NCBI GenBank assembly: GCA_009363875.1
Contig: CM018694.1
Location: 1,488,001 to 1,552,000 of the forward strand
Source: Mikania micrantha
Lineage: Eukaryota; Streptophyta; Magnoliopsida; Asterales; Asteraceae
Direction: 5' to 3'
DNA: 64,000 bases
Part shown: positions 20,661-35,600 of the stretch, in pieces
Layout of the letters: every line of letters starts with the position of its first letter
Position numbering within the stretch: the first letter of the stretch is position 1
Program-made: the position numbers and the translations under genes
The notes under the pieces: generated by a model
Seen by the model: only the letters and a program-made list of their open reading frames with translations
Told to the model about the DNA's origin: nothing
The model's database searches: none

Positions 20661-23600
20661 CTTTCGAAGTCTTGGTCTCTTGAAAACTCTGTTGGTTTGG
20701 TTGAAACCGATCAGGATCGAATACGAAGTCCTACGAACTATTAACTACGTGCGGAATCCATAGTCAATATGTACAAATACAAAGAACACAAGCAATTCAA
20801 TAATCAACTCTTGTATTATCAACAAATGATTACAAGAAGACAATTCTCACACAGAGAAAATACAGAGAATTTCTAGCAATCTGTACAAAGTTCTGAAAGT
20901 TCTCAAAGTTCTGTCCAGATCTACAAACAAACCTGCTATTTATAGATACTGGACCAGCGAACCTTTTACTGCTAGCCGAACCTAAGGTATGCCAGCCGAA
21001 CCCTAAGGTTCGCTGGACGAACCCTTAGATTCGCTAGACGAACCTATGAAAACCATTCAAAAGGTTCGCCGAACCTTTGACAGCCTATAGGTTCGCTAAA
21101 CCTAACAACCACAATAGGTTCGCTGACATGCCAAGGTTCGTGGGCCAAACGAACCTTATGCATATACTAGCCGAACCTTTTACAAAAACAAAATAAATAC
21201 AACTTTTGAATAGCAAACAATTGCAAACATGCACTAACAAACTCCCCCTAAATGTTTGCTATCAAAATCTTTAATCTTTGCCTTCAGCTCTATCTTCAAC
21301 TTTATCTTCAACTGTTTCTTCAACTCTGTCTTTTACTCCACTCGATTCCCCAGCTTCTTCAACCACATTATCCACCGCTCGTATAACAACCGAACGTGGT
21401 ATCTTTGCCAATCTTTCTGCTTCAATCTTAGCAGCCCTTTCATCTCTCTCCTTCTGAACTTGCATCGATTCTGTATAAAGATAATTCACATCTTTCCAAT
21501 CGCAACCAGAATGTATACCCAATGTGTAACACATTCGTGCAATGGTCTGATACTGAATTGCCATATCTTTGTAGCTCACTCCAACATCATGATAACCATT
21601 TTCAGCATAAATCTCTGCAGTGTTGAGTAAATCAATATCATCTTTAGAACAATTGACAATCCAAATAGGATCAAGCATTCGGATCACTCTCCAATCATCA
21701 TCTTGCTTCAAAACAATTACACCTTCAGAAGTTCTCTCATCATAAAACCAAAATTTAAAGAATGAATTCCAATCTTGTTCCATCTTTCGAAGTCTTGGTC
21801 TCTTGAAAACTCTGTTGGTTTGGTTGAAACCGATCAGGATCGAATACGAAGTCCTACGAACTATTAACTACGTGCGGAATCCATAGTCAATATGTACAAA
21901 TACAAAGAACACAAGCAATTCAATAATCAACTCTTGTATTATCAACAAATGATTACAAGAAGACAATTCTCACACAGAGAAAATACAGAGAATTTCTAGC
22001 AATCTGTACAAAGTTCTGAAAGTTCTCAAAGTTCTGTCCAGATCTACAAACAAACCTGCTATTTATAGATACTGGACCAGCGAACCTTTTACTGCTAGCC
22101 GAACCTAAGGTATGCCAGCCGAACCCTAAGGTTCGCTGGACGAACCCTTAGATTCGCTAGACGAACCTATGAAAACCATTCAAAAGGTTCGCCGAACCTT
22201 TGACAGCCTATAGGTTCGCTAAACCTAACAACCACAATAGGTTCGCTGACATGCCAAGGTTCGTGGGCCAAACGAACCTTATGCATATACTAGCCGAACC
22301 TTTTACAAAAACAAAATAAATACAACTTTTGAATAGCAAACAATTGCAAACATGCACTAACAAACTCCCCCTAAATGTTTGCTATCAAAATCTTTAATCT
22401 TTGCCTTCAGCTCTATCTTCAACTTTATCTTCAACTGTTTCTTCAACTCTGTCTTTTACTCCACTCGATTCCCCAGCTTCTTCAACCACATTATCCACCG
22501 CTCGTATAACAACCGAACGTGGTATCTTTGCCAATCTTTCTGCTTCAATCTTAGCAGCCCTTTCATCTCTCTCCTTCTGAACTTGCATCGATTCTGTATA
22601 AAGATAATTCACATCTTTCCAATCGCAACCAGAATGTATACCCAATGTGTAACACATTCGTGCAATGGTCTGATACTGAATTGCCATATCTTTGTAGCTC
22701 ACTCCAACATCATGATAACCATTTTCAGCATAAATCTCTGCAGTGTTGAGTAAATCAATATCATCTTTAGAACAATTGACAATCCAAATAGGATCAAGCA
22801 TTCGGATCACTCTCCAATCATCATCTTGCTTCAAAACAATTACACCTTCAGAAGTTCTCTCATCATAAAACCAAAATTTAAAGAATGAATTCCAATCTTG
22901 TTCCATCTTTCGAAGTCTTGGTCTCTTGAAAACTCTGTTGGTTTGGTTGAAACCGATCAGGATCGAATACGAAGTCCTACGAACTATTAACTACGTGCGG
23001 AATCCATAGTCAATATGTACAAATACAAAGAACACAAGCAATTCAATAATCAACTCTTGTATTATCAACAAATGATTACAAGAAGACAATTCTCACACAG
23101 AGAAAATACAGAGAATTTCTAGCAATCTGTACAAAGTTCTGAAAGTTCTCAAAGTTCTGTCCAGATCTACAAACAAACCTGCTATTTATAGATACTGGAC
23201 CAGCGAACCTTTTACTGCTAGCCGAACCTAAGGTATGCCAGCCGAACCCTAAGGTTCGCTGGACGAACCCTTAGATTCGCTAGACGAACCTATGAAAACC
23301 ATTCAAAAGGTTCGCCGAACCTTTGACAGCCTATAGGTTCGCTAAACCTAACAACCACAATAGGTTCGCTGACATGCCAAGGTTCGTGGGCCAAACGAAC
23401 CTTATGCATATACTAGCCGAACCTTTTACAAAAACAAAATAAATACAACTTTTGAATAGCAAACAATTGCAAACATGCACTAACAAACTCCCCCTAAATG
23501 TTTGCTATCAAAATCTTTAATCTTTGCCTTCAGCTCTATCTTCAACTTTATCTTCAACTGTTTCTTCAACTCTGTCTTTTACTCCACTCGATTCCCCAGC

Positions 23601-26600
23601 TTCTTCAACCACATTATCCACCGCTCGTATAACAACCGAACGTGGTATCTTTGCCAATCTTTCTGCTTCAATCTTAGCAGCCCTTTCATCTCTCTCCTTC
23701 TGAACTTGCATCGATTCTGTATAAAGATAATTCACATCTTTCCAATCGCAACCAGAATGTATACCCAATGTGTAACACATTCGTGCAATGGTCTGATACT
23801 GAATTGCCATATCTTTGTAGCTCACTCCAACATCATGATAACCATTTTCAGCATAAATCTCTGCAGTGTTGAGTAAATCAATATCATCTTTAGAACAATT
23901 GACAATCCAAATAGGATCAAGCATTCGGATCACTCTCCAATCATCATCTTGCTTCAAAACAATTACACCTTCAGAAGTTCTCTCATCATAAAACCAAAAT
24001 TTAAAGAATGAATTCCAATCTTGTTCCATCTTTCGAAGTCTTGGTCTCTTGAAAACTCTGTTGGTTTGGTTGAAACCGATCAGGATCGAATACGAAGTCC
24101 TACGAACTATTAACTACGTGCGGAATCCATAGTCAATATGTACAAATACAAAGAACACAAGCAATTCAATAATCAACTCTTGTATTATCAACAAATGATT
24201 ACAAGAAGACAATTCTCACACAGAGAAAATACAGAGAATTTCTAGCAATCTGTACAAAGTTCTGAAAGTTCTCAAAGTTCTGTCCAGATCTACAAACAAA
24301 CCTGCTATTTATAGATACTGGACCAGCGAACCTTTTACTGCTAGCCGAACCTAAGGTATGCCAGCCGAACCCTAAGGTTCGCTGGACGAACCCTTAGATT
24401 CGCTAGACGAACCTATGAAAACCATTCAAAAGGTTCGCCGAACCTTTGACAGCCTATAGGTTCGCTAAACCTAACAACCACAATAGGTTCGCTGACATGC
24501 CAAGGTTCGTGGGCCAAACGAACCTTATGCATATACTAGCCGAACCTTTTACAAAAACAAAATAAATACAACTTTTGAATAGCAAACAATTGCAAACATG
24601 CACTAACAAACTCCCCCTAAATGTTTGCTATCAAAATCTTTAATCTTTGCCTTCAGCTCTATCTTCAACTTTATCTTCAACTGTTTCTTCAACTCTGTCT
24701 TTTACTCCACTCGATTCCCCAGCTTCTTCAACCACATTATCCACCGCTCGTATAACAACCGAACGTGGTATCTTTGCCAATCTTTCTGCTTCAATCTTAG
24801 CAGCCCTTTCATCTCTCTCCTTCTGAACTTGCATCGATTCTGTATAAAGATAATTCACATCTTTCCAATCGCAACCAGAATGTATACCCAATGTGTAACA
24901 CATTCGTGCAATGGTCTGATACTGAATTGCCATATCTTTGTAGCTCACTCCAACATCATGATAACCATTTTCAGCATAAATCTCTGCAGTGTTGAGTAAA
25001 TCAATATCATCTTTAGAACAATTGACAATCCAAATAGGATCAAGCATTCGGATCACTCTCCAATCATCATCTTGCTTCAAAACAATTACACCTTCAGAAG
25101 TTCTCTCATCATAAAACCAAAATTTAAAGAATGAATTCCAATCTTGTTCCATCTTTCGAAGTCTTGGTCTCTTGAAAACTCTGTTGGTTTGGTTGAAACC
25201 GATCAGGATCGAATACGAAGTCCTACGAACTATTAACTACGTGCGGAATCCATAGTCAATATGTACAAATACAAAGAACACAAGCAATTCAATAATCAAC
25301 TCTTGTATTATCAACAAATGATTACAAGAAGACAATTCTCACACAGAGAAAATACAGAGAATTTCTAGCAATCTGTACAAAGTTCTGAAAGTTCTCAAAG
25401 TTCTGTCCAGATCTACAAACAAACCTGCTATTTATAGATACTGGACCAGCGAACCTTTTACTGCTAGCCGAACCTAAGGTATGCCAGCCGAACCCTAAGG
25501 TTCGCTGGACGAACCCTTAGATTCGCTAGACGAACCTATGAAAACCATTCAAAAGGTTCGCCGAACCTTTGACAGCCTATAGGTTCGCTAAACCTAACAA
25601 CCACAATAGGTTCGCTGACATGCCAAGGTTCGTGGGCCAAACGAACCTTATGCATATACTAGCCGAACCTTTTACAAAAACAAAATAAATACAACTTTTG
25701 AATAGCAAACAATTGCAAACATGCACTAACAAACTCCCCCTAAATGTTTGCTATCAAAATCTTTAATCTTTGCCTTCAGCTCTATCTTCAACTTTATCTT
25801 CAACTGTTTCTTCAACTCTGTCTTTTACTCCACTCGATTCCCCAGCTTCTTCAACCACATTATCCACCGCTCGTATAACAACCGAACGTGGTATCTTTGC
25901 CAATCTTTCTGCTTCAATCTTAGCAGCCCTTTCATCTCTCTCCTTCTGAACTTGCATCGATTCTGTATAAAGATAATTCACATCTTTCCAATCGCAACCA
26001 GAATGTATACCCAATGTGTAACACATTCGTGCAATGGTCTGATACTGAATTGCCATATCTTTGTAGCTCACTCCAACATCATGATAACCATTTTCAGCAT
26101 AAATCTCTGCAGTGTTGAGTAAATCAATATCATCTTTAGAACAATTGACAATCCAAATAGGATCAAGCATTCGGATCACTCTCCAATCATCATCTTGCTT
26201 CAAAACAATTACACCTTCAGAAGTTCTCTCATCATAAAACCAAAATTTAAAGAATGAATTCCAATCTTGTTCCATCTTTCGAAGTCTTGGTCTCTTGAAA
26301 ACTCTGTTGGTTTGGTTGAAACCGATCAGGATCGAATACGAAGTCCTACGAACTATTAACTACGTGCGGAATCCATAGTCAATATGTACAAATACAAAGA
26401 ACACAAGCAATTCAATAATCAACTCTTGTATTATCAACAAATGATTACAAGAAGACAATTCTCACACAGAGAAAATACAGAGAATTTCTAGCAATCTGTA
26501 CAAAGTTCTGAAAGTTCTCAAAGTTCTGTCCAGATCTACAAACAAACCTGCTATTTATAGATACTGGACCAGCGAACCTTTTACTGCTAGCCGAACCTAA

Positions 26601-29600
26601 GGTATGCCAGCCGAACCCTAAGGTTCGCTGGACGAACCCTTAGATTCGCTAGACGAACCTATGAAAACCATTCAAAAGGTTCGCCGAACCTTTGACAGCC
26701 TATAGGTTCGCTAAACCTAACAACCACAATAGGTTCGCTGACATGCCAAGGTTCGTGGGCCAAACGAACCTTATGCATATACTAGCCGAACCTTTTACAA
26801 AAACAAAATAAATACAACTTTTGAATAGCAAACAATTGCAAACATGCACTAACAAACTCCCCCTAAATGTTTGCTATCAAAATCTTTAATCTTTGCCTTC
26901 AGCTCTATCTTCAACTTTATCTTCAACTGTTTCTTCAACTCTGTCTTTTACTCCACTCGATTCCCCAGCTTCTTCAACCACATTATCCACCGCTCGTATA
27001 ACAACCGAACGTGGTATCTTTGCCAATCTTTCTGCTTCAATCTTAGCAGCCCTTTCATCTCTCTCCTTCTGAACTTGCATCGATTCTGTATAAAGATAAT
27101 TCACATCTTTCCAATCGCAACCAGAATGTATACCCAATGTGTAACACATTCGTGCAATGGTCTGATACTGAATTGCCATATCTTTGTAGCTCACTCCAAC
27201 ATCATGATAACCATTTTCAGCATAAATCTCTGCAGTGTTGAGTAAATCAATATCATCTTTAGAACAATTGACAATCCAAATAGGATCAAGCATTCGGATC
27301 ACTCTCCAATCATCATCTTGCTTCAAAACAATTACACCTTCAGAAGTTCTCTCATCATAAAACCAAAATTTAAAGAATGAATTCCAATCTTGTTCCATCT
27401 TTCGAAGTCTTGGTCTCTTGAAAACTCTGTTGGTTTGGTTGAAACCGATCAGGATCGAATACGAAGTCCTACGAACTATTAACTACGTGCGGAATCCATA
27501 GTCAATATGTACAAATACAAAGAACACAAGCAATTCAATAATCAACTCTTGTATTATCAACAAATGATTACAAGAAGACAATTCTCACACAGAGAAAATA
27601 CAGAGAATTTCTAGCAATCTGTACAAAGTTCTGAAAGTTCTCAAAGTTCTGTCCAGATCTACAAACAAACCTGCTATTTATAGATACTGGACCAGCGAAC
27701 CTTTTACTGCTAGCCGAACCTAAGGTATGCCAGCCGAACCCTAAGGTTCGCTGGACGAACCCTTAGATTCGCTAGACGAACCTATGAAAACCATTCAAAA
27801 GGTTCGCCGAACCTTTGACAGCCTATAGGTTCGCTAAACCTAACAACCACAATAGGTTCGCTGACATGCCAAGGTTCGTGGGCCAAACGAACCTTATGCA
27901 TATACTAGCCGAACCTTTTACAAAAACAAAATAAATACAACTTTTGAATAGCAAACAATTGCAAACATGCACTAACAAACTCCCCCTAAATGTTTGCTAT
28001 CAAAATCTTTAATCTTTGCCTTCAGCTCTATCTTCAACTTTATCTTCAACTGTTTCTTCAACTCTGTCTTTTACTCCACTCGATTCCCCAGCTTCTTCAA
28101 CCACATTATCCACCGCTCGTATAACAACCGAACGTGGTATCTTTGCCAATCTTTCTGCTTCAATCTTAGCAGCCCTTTCATCTCTCTCCTTCTGAACTTG
28201 CATCGATTCTGTATAAAGATAATTCACATCTTTCCAATCGCAACCAGAATGTATACCCAATGTGTAACACATTCGTGCAATGGTCTGATACTGAATTGCC
28301 ATATCTTTGTAGCTCACTCCAACATCATGATAACCATTTTCAGCATAAATCTCTGCAGTGTTGAGTAAATCAATATCATCTTTAGAACAATTGACAATCC
28401 AAATAGGATCAAGCATTCGGATCACTCTCCAATCATCATCTTGCTTCAAAACAATTACACCTTCAGAAGTTCTCTCATCATAAAACCAAAATTTAAAGAA
28501 TGAATTCCAATCTTGTTCCATCTTTCGAAGTCTTGGTCTCTTGAAAACTCTGTTGGTTTGGTTGAAACCGATCAGGATCGAATACGAAGTCCTACGAACT
28601 ATTAACTACGTGCGGAATCCATAGTCAATATGTACAAATACAAAGAACACAAGCAATTCAATAATCAACTCTTGTATTATCAACAAATGATTACAAGAAG
28701 ACAATTCTCACACAGAGAAAATACAGAGAATTTCTAGCAATCTGTACAAAGTTCTGAAAGTTCTCAAAGTTCTGTCCAGATCTACAAACAAACCTGCTAT
28801 TTATAGATACTGGACCAGCGAACCTTTTACTGCTAGCCGAACCTAAGGTATGCCAGCCGAACCCTAAGGTTCGCTGGACGAACCCTTAGATTCGCTAGAC
28901 GAACCTATGAAAACCATTCAAAAGGTTCGCCGAACCTTTGACAGCCTATAGGTTCGCTAAACCTAACAACCACAATAGGTTCGCTGACATGCCAAGGTTC
29001 GTGGGCCAAACGAACCTTATGCATATACTAGCCGAACCTTTTACAAAAACAAAATAAATACAACTTTTGAATAGCAAACAATTGCAAACATGCACTAACA
29101 AACTCCCCCTAAATGTTTGCTATCAAAATCTTTAATCTTTGCCTTCAGCTCTATCTTCAACTTTATCTTCAACTGTTTCTTCAACTCTGTCTTTTACTCC
29201 ACTCGATTCCCCAGCTTCTTCAACCACATTATCCACCGCTCGTATAACAACCGAACGTGGTATCTTTGCCAATCTTTCTGCTTCAATCTTAGCAGCCCTT
29301 TCATCTCTCTCCTTCTGAACTTGCATCGATTCTGTATAAAGATAATTCACATCTTTCCAATCGCAACCAGAATGTATACCCAATGTGTAACACATTCGTG
29401 CAATGGTCTGATACTGAATTGCCATATCTTTGTAGCTCACTCCAACATCATGATAACCATTTTCAGCATAAATCTCTGCAGTGTTGAGTAAATCAATATC
29501 ATCTTTAGAACAATTGACAATCCAAATAGGATCAAGCATTCGGATCACTCTCCAATCATCATCTTGCTTCAAAACAATTACACCTTCAGAAGTTCTCTCA

Positions 29601-32600
29601 TCATAAAACCAAAATTTAAAGAATGAATTCCAATCTTGTTCCATCTTTCGAAGTCTTGGTCTCTTGAAAACTCTGTTGGTTTGGTTGAAACCGATCAGGA
29701 TCGAATACGAAGTCCTACGAACTATTAACTACGTGCGGAATCCATAGTCAATATGTACAAATACAAAGAACACAAGCAATTCAATAATCAACTCTTGTAT
29801 TATCAACAAATGATTACAAGAAGACAATTCTCACACAGAGAAAATACAGAGAATTTCTAGCAATCTGTACAAAGTTCTGAAAGTTCTCAAAGTTCTGTCC
29901 AGATCTACAAACAAACCTGCTATTTATAGATACTGGACCAGCGAACCTTTTACTGCTAGCCGAACCTAAGGTATGCCAGCCGAACCCTAAGGTTCGCTGG
30001 ACGAACCCTTAGATTCGCTAGACGAACCTATGAAAACCATTCAAAAGGTTCGCCGAACCTTTGACAGCCTATAGGTTCGCTAAACCTAACAACCACAATA
30101 GGTTCGCTGACATGCCAAGGTTCGTGGGCCAAACGAACCTTATGCATATACTAGCCGAACCTTTTACAAAAACAAAATAAATACAACTTTTGAATAGCAA
30201 ACAATTGCAAACATGCACTAACAAACTCCCCCTAAATGTTTGCTATCAAAATCTTTAATCTTTGCCTTCAGCTCTATCTTCAACTTTATCTTCAACTGTT
30301 TCTTCAACTCTGTCTTTTACTCCACTCGATTCCCCAGCTTCTTCAACCACATTATCCACCGCTCGTATAACAACCGAACGTGGTATCTTTGCCAATCTTT
30401 CTGCTTCAATCTTAGCAGCCCTTTCATCTCTCTCCTTCTGAACTTGCATCGATTCTGTATAAAGATAATTCACATCTTTCCAATCGCAACCAGAATGTAT
30501 ACCCAATGTGTAACACATTCGTGCAATGGTCTGATACTGAATTGCCATATCTTTGTAGCTCACTCCAACATCATGATAACCATTTTCAGCATAAATCTCT
30601 GCAGTGTTGAGTAAATCAATATCATCTTTAGAACAATTGACAATCCAAATAGGATCAAGCATTCGGATCACTCTCCAATCATCATCTTGCTTCAAAACAA
30701 TTACACCTTCAGAAGTTCTCTCATCATAAAACCAAAATTTAAAGAATGAATTCCAATCTTGTTCCATCTTTCGAAGTCTTGGTCTCTTGAAAACTCTGTT
30801 GGTTTGGTTGAAACCGATCAGGATCGAATACGAAGTCCTACGAACTATTAACTACGTGCGGAATCCATAGTCAATATGTACAAATACAAAGAACACAAGC
30901 AATTCAATAATCAACTCTTGTATTATCAACAAATGATTACAAGAAGACAATTCTCACACAGAGAAAATACAGAGAATTTCTAGCAATCTGTACAAAGTTC
31001 TGAAAGTTCTCAAAGTTCTGTCCAGATCTACAAACAAACCTGCTATTTATAGATACTGGACCAGCGAACCTTTTACTGCTAGCCGAACCTAAGGTATGCC
31101 AGCCGAACCCTAAGGTTCGCTGGACGAACCCTTAGATTCGCTAGACGAACCTATGAAAACCATTCAAAAGGTTCGCCGAACCTTTGACAGCCTATAGGTT
31201 CGCTAAACCTAACAACCACAATAGGTTCGCTGACATGCCAAGGTTCGTGGGCCAAACGAACCTTATGCATATACTAGCCGAACCTTTTACAAAAACAAAA
31301 TAAATACAACTTTTGAATAGCAAACAATTGCAAACATGCACTAACAAACTCCCCCTAAATGTTTGCTATCAAAATCTTTAATCTTTGCCTTCAGCTCTAT
31401 CTTCAACTTTATCTTCAACTGTTTCTTCAACTCTGTCTTTTACTCCACTCGATTCCCCAGCTTCTTCAACCACATTATCCACCGCTCGTATAACAACCGA
31501 ACGTGGTATCTTTGCCAATCTTTCTGCTTCAATCTTAGCAGCCCTTTCATCTCTCTCCTTCTGAACTTGCATCGATTCTGTATAAAGATAATTCACATCT
31601 TTCCAATCGCAACCAGAATGTATACCCAATGTGTAACACATTCGTGCAATGGTCTGATACTGAATTGCCATATCTTTGTAGCTCACTCCAACATCATGAT
31701 AACCATTTTCAGCATAAATCTCTGCAGTGTTGAGTAAATCAATATCATCTTTAGAACAATTGACAATCCAAATAGGATCAAGCATTCGGATCACTCTCCA
31801 ATCATCATCTTGCTTCAAAACAATTACACCTTCAGAAGTTCTCTCATCATAAAACCAAAATTTAAAGAATGAATTCCAATCTTGTTCCATCTTTCGAAGT
31901 CTTGGTCTCTTGAAAACTCTGTTGGTTTGGTTGAAACCGATCAGGATCGAATACGAAGTCCTACGAACTATTAACTACGTGCGGAATCCATAGTCAATAT
32001 GTACAAATACAAAGAACACAAGCAATTCAATAATCAACTCTTGTATTATCAACAAATGATTACAAGAAGACAATTCTCACACAGAGAAAATACAGAGAAT
32101 TTCTAGCAATCTGTACAAAGTTCTGAAAGTTCTCAAAGTTCTGTCCAGATCTACAAACAAACCTGCTATTTATAGATACTGGACCAGCGAACCTTTTACT
32201 GCTAGCCGAACCTAAGGTATGCCAGCCGAACCCTAAGGTTCGCTGGACGAACCCTTAGATTCGCTAGACGAACCTATGAAAACCATTCAAAAGGTTCGCC
32301 GAACCTTTGACAGCCTATAGGTTCGCTAAACCTAACAACCACAATAGGTTCGCTGACATGCCAAGGTTCGTGGGCCAAACGAACCTTATGCATATACTAG
32401 CCGAACCTTTTACAAAAACAAAATAAATACAACTTTTGAATAGCAAACAATTGCAAACATGCACTAACAAACTCCCCCTAAATGTTTGCTATCAAAATCT
32501 TTAATCTTTGCCTTCAGCTCTATCTTCAACTTTATCTTCAACTGTTTCTTCAACTCTGTCTTTTACTCCACTCGATTCCCCAGCTTCTTCAACCACATTA

Positions 32601-35600
32601 TCCACCGCTCGTATAACAACCGAACGTGGTATCTTTGCCAATCTTTCTGCTTCAATCTTAGCAGCCCTTTCATCTCTCTCCTTCTGAACTTGCATCGATT
32701 CTGTATAAAGATAATTCACATCTTTCCAATCGCAACCAGAATGTATACCCAATGTGTAACACATTCGTGCAATGGTCTGATACTGAATTGCCATATCTTT
32801 GTAGCTCACTCCAACATCATGATAACCATTTTCAGCATAAATCTCTGCAGTGTTGAGTAAATCAATATCATCTTTAGAACAATTGACAATCCAAATAGGA
32901 TCAAGCATTCGGATCACTCTCCAATCATCATCTTGCTTCAAAACAATTACACCTTCAGAAGTTCTCTCATCATAAAACCAAAATTTAAAGAATGAATTCC
33001 AATCTTGTTCCATCTTTCGAAGTCTTGGTCTCTTGAAAACTCTGTTGGTTTGGTTGAAACCGATCAGGATCGAATACGAAGTCCTACGAACTATTAACTA
33101 CGTGCGGAATCCATAGTCAATATGTACAAATACAAAGAACACAAGCAATTCAATAATCAACTCTTGTATTATCAACAAATGATTACAAGAAGACAATTCT
33201 CACACAGAGAAAATACAGAGAATTTCTAGCAATCTGTACAAAGTTCTGAAAGTTCTCAAAGTTCTGTCCAGATCTACAAACAAACCTGCTATTTATAGAT
33301 ACTGGACCAGCGAACCTTTTACTGCTAGCCGAACCTAAGGTATGCCAGCCGAACCCTAAGGTTCGCTGGACGAACCCTTAGATTCGCTAGACGAACCTAT
33401 GAAAACCATTCAAAAGGTTCGCCGAACCTTTGACAGCCTATAGGTTCGCTAAACCTAACAACCACAATAGGTTCGCTGACATGCCAAGGTTCGTGGGCCA
33501 AACGAACCTTATGCATATACTAGCCGAACCTTTTACAAAAACAAAATAAATACAACTTTTGAATAGCAAACAATTGCAAACATGCACTAACAAACTCCCC
33601 CTAAATGTTTGCTATCAAAATCTTTAATCTTTGCCTTCAGCTCTATCTTCAACTTTATCTTCAACTGTTTCTTCAACTCTGTCTTTTACTCCACTCGATT
33701 CCCCAGCTTCTTCAACCACATTATCCACCGCTCGTATAACAACCGAACGTGGTATCTTTGCCAATCTTTCTGCTTCAATCTTAGCAGCCCTTTCATCTCT
33801 CTCCTTCTGAACTTGCATCGATTCTGTATAAAGATAATTCACATCTTTCCAATCGCAACCAGAATGTATACCCAATGTGTAACACATTCGTGCAATGGTC
33901 TGATACTGAATTGCCATATCTTTGTAGCTCACTCCAACATCATGATAACCATTTTCAGCATAAATCTCTGCAGTGTTGAGTAAATCAATATCATCTTTAG
34001 AACAATTGACAATCCAAATAGGATCAAGCATTCGGATCACTCTCCAATCATCATCTTGCTTCAAAACAATTACACCTTCAGAAGTTCTCTCATCATAAAA
34101 CCAAAATTTAAAGAATGAATTCCAATCTTGTTCCATCTTTCGAAGTCTTGGTCTCTTGAAAACTCTGTTGGTTTGGTTGAAACCGATCAGGATCGAATAC
34201 GAAGTCCTACGAACTATTAACTACGTGCGGAATCCATAGTCAATATGTACAAATACAAAGAACACAAGCAATTCAATAATCAACTCTTGTATTATCAACA
34301 AATGATTACAAGAAGACAATTCTCACACAGAGAAAATACAGAGAATTTCTAGCAATCTGTACAAAGTTCTGAAAGTTCTCAAAGTTCTGTCCAGATCTAC
34401 AAACAAACCTGCTATTTATAGATACTGGACCAGCGAACCTTTTACTGCTAGCCGAACCTAAGGTATGCCAGCCGAACCCTAAGGTTCGCTGGACGAACCC
34501 TTAGATTCGCTAGACGAACCTATGAAAACCATTCAAAAGGTTCGCCGAACCTTTGACAGCCTATAGGTTCGCTAAACCTAACAACCACAATAGGTTCGCT
34601 GACATGCCAAGGTTCGTGGGCCAAACGAACCTTATGCATATACTAGCCGAACCTTTTACAAAAACAAAATAAATACAACTTTTGAATAGCAAACAATTGC
34701 AAACATGCACTAACAAACTCCCCCTAAATGTTTGCTATCAAAATCTTTAATCTTTGCCTTCAGCTCTATCTTCAACTTTATCTTCAACTGTTTCTTCAAC
34801 TCTGTCTTTTACTCCACTCGATTCCCCAGCTTCTTCAACCACATTATCCACCGCTCGTATAACAACCGAACGTGGTATCTTTGCCAATCTTTCTGCTTCA
34901 ATCTTAGCAGCCCTTTCATCTCTCTCCTTCTGAACTTGCATCGATTCTGTATAAAGATAATTCACATCTTTCCAATCGCAACCAGAATGTATACCCAATG
35001 TGTAACACATTCGTGCAATGGTCTGATACTGAATTGCCATATCTTTGTAGCTCACTCCAACATCATGATAACCATTTTCAGCATAAATCTCTGCAGTGTT
35101 GAGTAAATCAATATCATCTTTAGAACAATTGACAATCCAAATAGGATCAAGCATTCGGATCACTCTCCAATCATCATCTTGCTTCAAAACAATTACACCT
35201 TCAGAAGTTCTCTCATCATAAAACCAAAATTTAAAGAATGAATTCCAATCTTGTTCCATCTTTCGAAGTCTTGGTCTCTTGAAAACTCTGTTGGTTTGGT
35301 TGAAACCGATCAGGATCGAATACGAAGTCCTACGAACTATTAACTACGTGCGGAATCCATAGTCAATATGTACAAATACAAAGAACACAAGCAATTCAAT
35401 AATCAACTCTTGTATTATCAACAAATGATTACAAGAAGACAATTCTCACACAGAGAAAATACAGAGAATTTCTAGCAATCTGTACAAAGTTCTGAAAGTT
35501 CTCAAAGTTCTGTCCAGATCTACAAACAAACCTGCTATTTATAGATACTGGACCAGCGAACCTTTTACTGCTAGCCGAACCTAAGGTATGCCAGCCGAAC

